Shown here: in pieces, positions 13,594-15,027 of the stretch | Layout: each line of letters starts with the position of its first letter | Position numbering within the stretch: the stretch's first letter is position 1 | From: an uncultured Bacteroides sp. | GTDB taxonomy: Bacteria; Bacteroidota; Bacteroidia; Bacteroidales; Bacteroidaceae | Assembly (NCBI GenBank): GCA_905203765.1 | Contig: CAJKXC010000062.1 | Location: forward strand, 1-15,027 | DNA: 15,027 nt | Direction of reading: 5' to 3' | Position numbers and translations under genes: made by a program | Notes under the pieces: generated by a model | Database searches by the model: none | What the model saw: the letters and a program-made list of their open reading frames with translations, nothing else | What the model was told of the DNA's origin: nothing

Positions 13594-14580
13594 TTACTTT
13601 TTAGTCTGCTCTACATACTGCATGGTTCCATCCTCATTGTAATGGAGTTCGTCCACACATACCGAGCGGCGCCCTATAGCACCCGGATGTCCATCCAGCG
13701 TAAGGGCTGCATTGTGGTAGAAAAGATACCACTTCCCTTTAAATTCCACAATAGCCGGATGAATGGTAAAACTGTTTTCCGCCATTCCGGTCAGTTCTCC
13801 CTGGTATGTCCACGGCCCTTCCATGCTTGAAGCCGTAGCATAGGATATCGTTTCCCGTCCCTCGCCCATCGAAGCATAAGTCAGGTAGTAGATTCCGTTT
13901 CTGATATGTAACCAGGGACCTTCTACGTAGTTCGGCAAGTCCAGCACCTCAATCTCACCATCCAGTTCCGTCATATTCGGTTTCAATTTGACAAGAAAGC
14001 AGGTACCATTTCCCCAACAAAGCCATGCCTGCCCATTGTCTTCAATCAGCACGGTGGGATCTATATCATTCCACCAGCCGCGAGCACCGTTGGAAGTCAT
14101 GTCATCCGTTACCAGCGGTTTGCCGATAGCATCAACGAACGGACCGGTAGGACTGTCACTTACAGCCACTCCAATTGCCTTGCCTATATGGGGTTCCCCT
14201 GCCTGTACGGTGGTATAATAATAGAATTTCCCGTCTTTTTCTATTACCTGGGATGCCCAGGCTTCTCCCACCGCCCATTTAAAATCGGTAGGACGCAATA
14301 CGGTACCATGCTCTGTCCAGTTCTTCATATCGGTCGTAGAATAGCATAGCCATTCGGTAATATTGAACTCTTTGCCGCCCGAGGCTGTATCTTGCCCGGC
14401 ATAATATTCATCATGCCCGGTATATAGATAAAGTCTGTCTCCGTGCACCAACGTAGCCGGATCGGCAGTAAAGTTGTTTCTTATCAACGGATTTCCGTCA
14501 TAAACAAATACTTTCTGAACTTCCTTCGAGGCACAAGCCGTCAGCAGGAAAAGAATACTGATTAATAATGTGTTTTTCAT
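13594..14580 (-). CDS. GH43 glycoside hydrolase, lipoprotein (arabinofuranosidase-like)
   Basis: This is the first gene of the minus-strand operon: 328 residues, a single five-bladed GH43 propeller. The N-terminus MKNTLLISILFLLTAC is a lipoprotein signal with the probable lipidated Cys16, so the enzyme should be anchored in the envelope. Catalytic residues by family pattern are Asp40 (FTADPATL), Asp174 (WNDIDPTVLI) and Glu220 (YVEGPW). The HPAIVEFKGKWYLFYHN block (about 274-290) contributes the conserved His274 of the active site. Relatives include alpha-L-arabinofuranosidases, xylosidases and related exo-enzymes. Its partners (esterase and second GH43) favour action on arabinoxylan side chains, which is inference. 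It is a different GH43 branch from the gene at 10791-12365 and has no C-terminal domain. Confidence 0.92.
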   Translation of the reverse strand: MKNTLLISILFLLTACASKEVQKVFVYDGNPLIRNNFTADPATLVHGDRLYLYTGHDEYYAGQDTASGGKEFNITEWLCYSTTDMKNWTEHGTVLRPTDFKWAVGEAWASQVIEKDGKFYYYTTVQAGEPHIGKAIGVAVSDSPTGPFVDAIGKPLVTDDMTSNGARGWWNDIDPTVLIEDNGQAWLCWGNGTCFLVKLKPNMTELDGEIEVLDLPNYVEGPWLHIRNGIYYLTYASMGEGRETISYATASSMEGPWTYQGELTGMAENSFTIHPAIVEFKGKWYLFYHNAALTLDGHPGAIGRRSVCVDELHYNEDGTMQYVEQTKK

Positions 14581-14634
14581 AACTTAATTATTGTAACATG
14601 AATACTTTTTTCAGCCGATAAAATATCTGCGCTA

Positions 14635-14642
14635 CAAATGTA
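14635..14642 (-). promoter_or_regulatory. Possible -7 box for the GH43/esterase operon
   Basis: On the minus strand TACATTTG matches TAnnTTTG, 54 nt before the first GH43 ATG. No TTTG lies 19-21 nt upstream; the nearest ATTG is 16 nt away. A weak -33 element suits an activator-dependent promoter, as is usual for polysaccharide genes in Bacteroides, but this is inference. Confidence 0.4.
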
Positions 14643-14672
14643 ATAAATACACTTCTTACAATCGGCATGATA

Positions 14673-14702
14673 ATGTAACAGAGATTTTGGGCTATGTTAC
14701 AT
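14673..14702. repeat. Inverted repeat ATGTAACA-N14-TGTTACAT
   Basis: Perfect 8-bp arms at 14673-14680 and 14695-14702 lie about 30 bp upstream of the possible -7 box of the GH43 operon. The half-site centres are 22 bp apart. A related TGTAACAT copy is at 14592-14599. This fits an activator or repressor site; the regulator is not in the window. Confidence 0.5.
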
Positions 14703-14742
14703 ATAACTGCATATTAGTGGGAATTTGTTTTTTTATTAGGTG

Positions 14743-14758
14743 ATAGTCCGGGGACTAT
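14743..14758. repeat. Short palindrome ATAGTCC-GG-GGACTAT
   Basis: Perfect 7-bp arms around GG, or a 6-bp stem with a CGGG loop in RNA, lie 27 nt past the tRNA-Arg 3' end. It could shape the end of the tRNA transcript. On the minus strand it is followed by an A-rich run rather than Ts, so it is not a normal intrinsic terminator. Confidence 0.45.
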
Positions 14759-14784
14759 ATCAGGAGAAGTTTTTGGGGGGATTG

Positions 14785-14856
14785 TACCTCGGAGGGGAAT
14801 CGAACCCCTATTTAACGTTTAGGAAACGCTTGTTCTATCCGTTGAACTACCAAGGC
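14785..14856 (-). tRNA. tRNA-Arg (anticodon CCT)
   Basis: A complete 72-nt cloverleaf can be folded on the minus strand. The acceptor is GCCTTGG with CCGAGGT (two G-U pairs), the D-arm is GTTC...GAAC, the anticodon stem AGCGT/ACGTT encloses loop TTCCTAA, and the T-arm is AGGGG-TTCGATT-CCCCT. The anticodon CCT occupies 14821-14823 and reads AGG arginine codons. The discriminator is A, and the CCA end is not encoded (TACA follows). It is charged by the argS product encoded at the other end of the window. Confidence 0.95.
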
Positions 14857-14864
14857 ATATTCTA

Positions 14865-14889
14865 TTCTATCCGTTGAGCAACAAGACCC
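14865..14889 (-). pseudogene. Partial tRNA-Arg-like fragment (D-arm copy)
   Basis: The 13-nt string TCAACGGATAGAA of the tRNA-Arg D-arm recurs 32 nt upstream of the functional copy, preceded by TCTTGTTGC where the real gene has CCTTGGTAGT. Only the 5' part of a tRNA is present, with no anticodon or T-arm. It looks like a decayed or partly duplicated tRNA gene within the tRNA leader. Confidence 0.4.
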
Positions 14890-14890
14890 T

Positions 14891-14905
14891 CGCTGATAAT
14901 CAGCG
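14891..14905. repeat. Perfect palindrome CGCTGAT-A-ATCAGCG
   Basis: Seven-bp arms surround a single central base, directly upstream of the tRNA fragment on the minus strand. In RNA only a shorter stem could form. Such a motif next to a tRNA could be a recombination or processing site, but nothing else in the window supports that. Confidence 0.5.
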
Positions 14906-14952
14906 CAATTCTGTGGAATATTTGTAGAACTTCTACGCTATTTCTGTGCGAT

Positions 14953-14965
14953 GCAATCGGATTGC
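14953..14965. repeat. Palindrome GCAATC-G-GATTGC at the tRNA start site
   Basis: Perfect 6-bp arms around one base lie across the predicted transcription start of the tRNA-Arg unit. A related palindrome, GTTAATC-C-GATTAAC, lies at 15011-15025 upstream of the same promoter; both share the core AATCSGATT. Confidence 0.5.
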
Positions 14966-14970
14966 GGGCA

Positions 14971-15002
14971 CAAAGATAATGTATTCTGTTGATTTTCCGA
15001 AA
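14971..15002 (-). promoter_or_regulatory. Promoter of tRNA-Arg(CCT)
   Basis: On the minus strand TATCTTTG (14971-14978) is a perfect -7 box. TTTC (14999-15002), 20 nt upstream, is a 3-of-4 match to the -33 TTTG. The -7 box is followed by TGCCCGC, a GC-rich discriminator. The predicted start near 14964 gives a leader of about 108 nt before the mature tRNA. Confidence 0.7.
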
Positions 15003-15010
15003 AAAGTTTT

Positions 15011-15025
15011 GTTAATCCGATTAAC
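15011..15025. repeat. Palindrome GTTAATC-C-GATTAAC
   Basis: A perfect 15-nt inverted repeat with a single central base at the right edge of the window, about 9 bp upstream of the -33 element of the tRNA promoter. It may be an operator. Its core matches the palindrome at 14953-14965. Confidence 0.5.
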
Positions 15026-15027
15026 TT

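Noticed and set aside
14743..14758. Palindrome read as the intrinsic terminator of tRNA-Arg
   Set aside because: On the transcribed minus strand the sequence after the stem is A-rich, not T-rich; the T-run lies on the wrong side.
10791..14856. Integrated genomic island next to tRNA-Arg
   Set aside because: Suggestive position, but there is no integrase, no direct repeat of the tRNA 3' end and no mobility gene in the window.

Overview
The window looks like chromosomal DNA of a Bacteroides-type gut bacterium (Bacteroidales). The evidence is internal: several promoters match the Bacteroides sigma consensus TTTG-N19-21-TAnnTTTG, SecD and SecF are fused into one long protein, export signals include lipoprotein signals, and there is a plant-polysaccharide gene set (two GH43 enzymes and a CE1-type esterase). 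No phage, transposase, integrase, CRISPR array or restriction system is visible. I cannot fix the species from sequence alone.

Left part (1-2430): a non-coding stretch of short inverted and direct repeats (1-163), then argS (arginyl-tRNA synthetase) and an HU-type DNA-binding protein gene, both on the minus strand. Each has a clear intrinsic terminator. The hup terminator's T-tract supplies the -33 TTTG of a consensus promoter for argS, so the two genes are packed back to back but transcribed as separate units.

Middle part (2431-10627): after a 291-nt divergent intergenic region with a consensus promoter, a plus-strand run encodes two overlapping rhomboid-family membrane proteins, a membrane-anchored endonuclease/exonuclease/phosphatase-fold protein, and an M3-family (Dcp-like) zinc peptidase with a lipoprotein signal. 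The tight spacing (-20, +40, +30 nt) suggests one transcript. The fused secDF gene follows, 83 nt downstream. The theme is envelope protein export and turnover. secDF ends at a probably bidirectional terminator.

Right part (10791-14580): a minus-strand operon, read from right to left, encodes a GH43 lipoprotein, a CE1/feruloyl-esterase-like protein and a second GH43 enzyme with a C-terminal beta-sandwich region. Spacing is 26 nt and then a 4-nt ATGA overlap. Together these fit removal of arabinose/xylose units and hydroxycinnamoyl esters from arabinoxylan. No SusC/SusD pair or regulator is present in the window. Upstream lies a minus-strand tRNA-Arg (anticodon CCT) with its own promoter, a copy of part of its 5' half, and several perfect short palindromes.

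I did not find a clearly new multi-gene system. The most interesting points are small: the terminator/promoter overlap at argS, an identical 15-nt promoter core at argS and tRNA-Arg(CCT), the unusual GASAS active-site motif of the second rhomboid, the tRNA fragment duplication, and several precisely spaced repeats in intergenic DNA.
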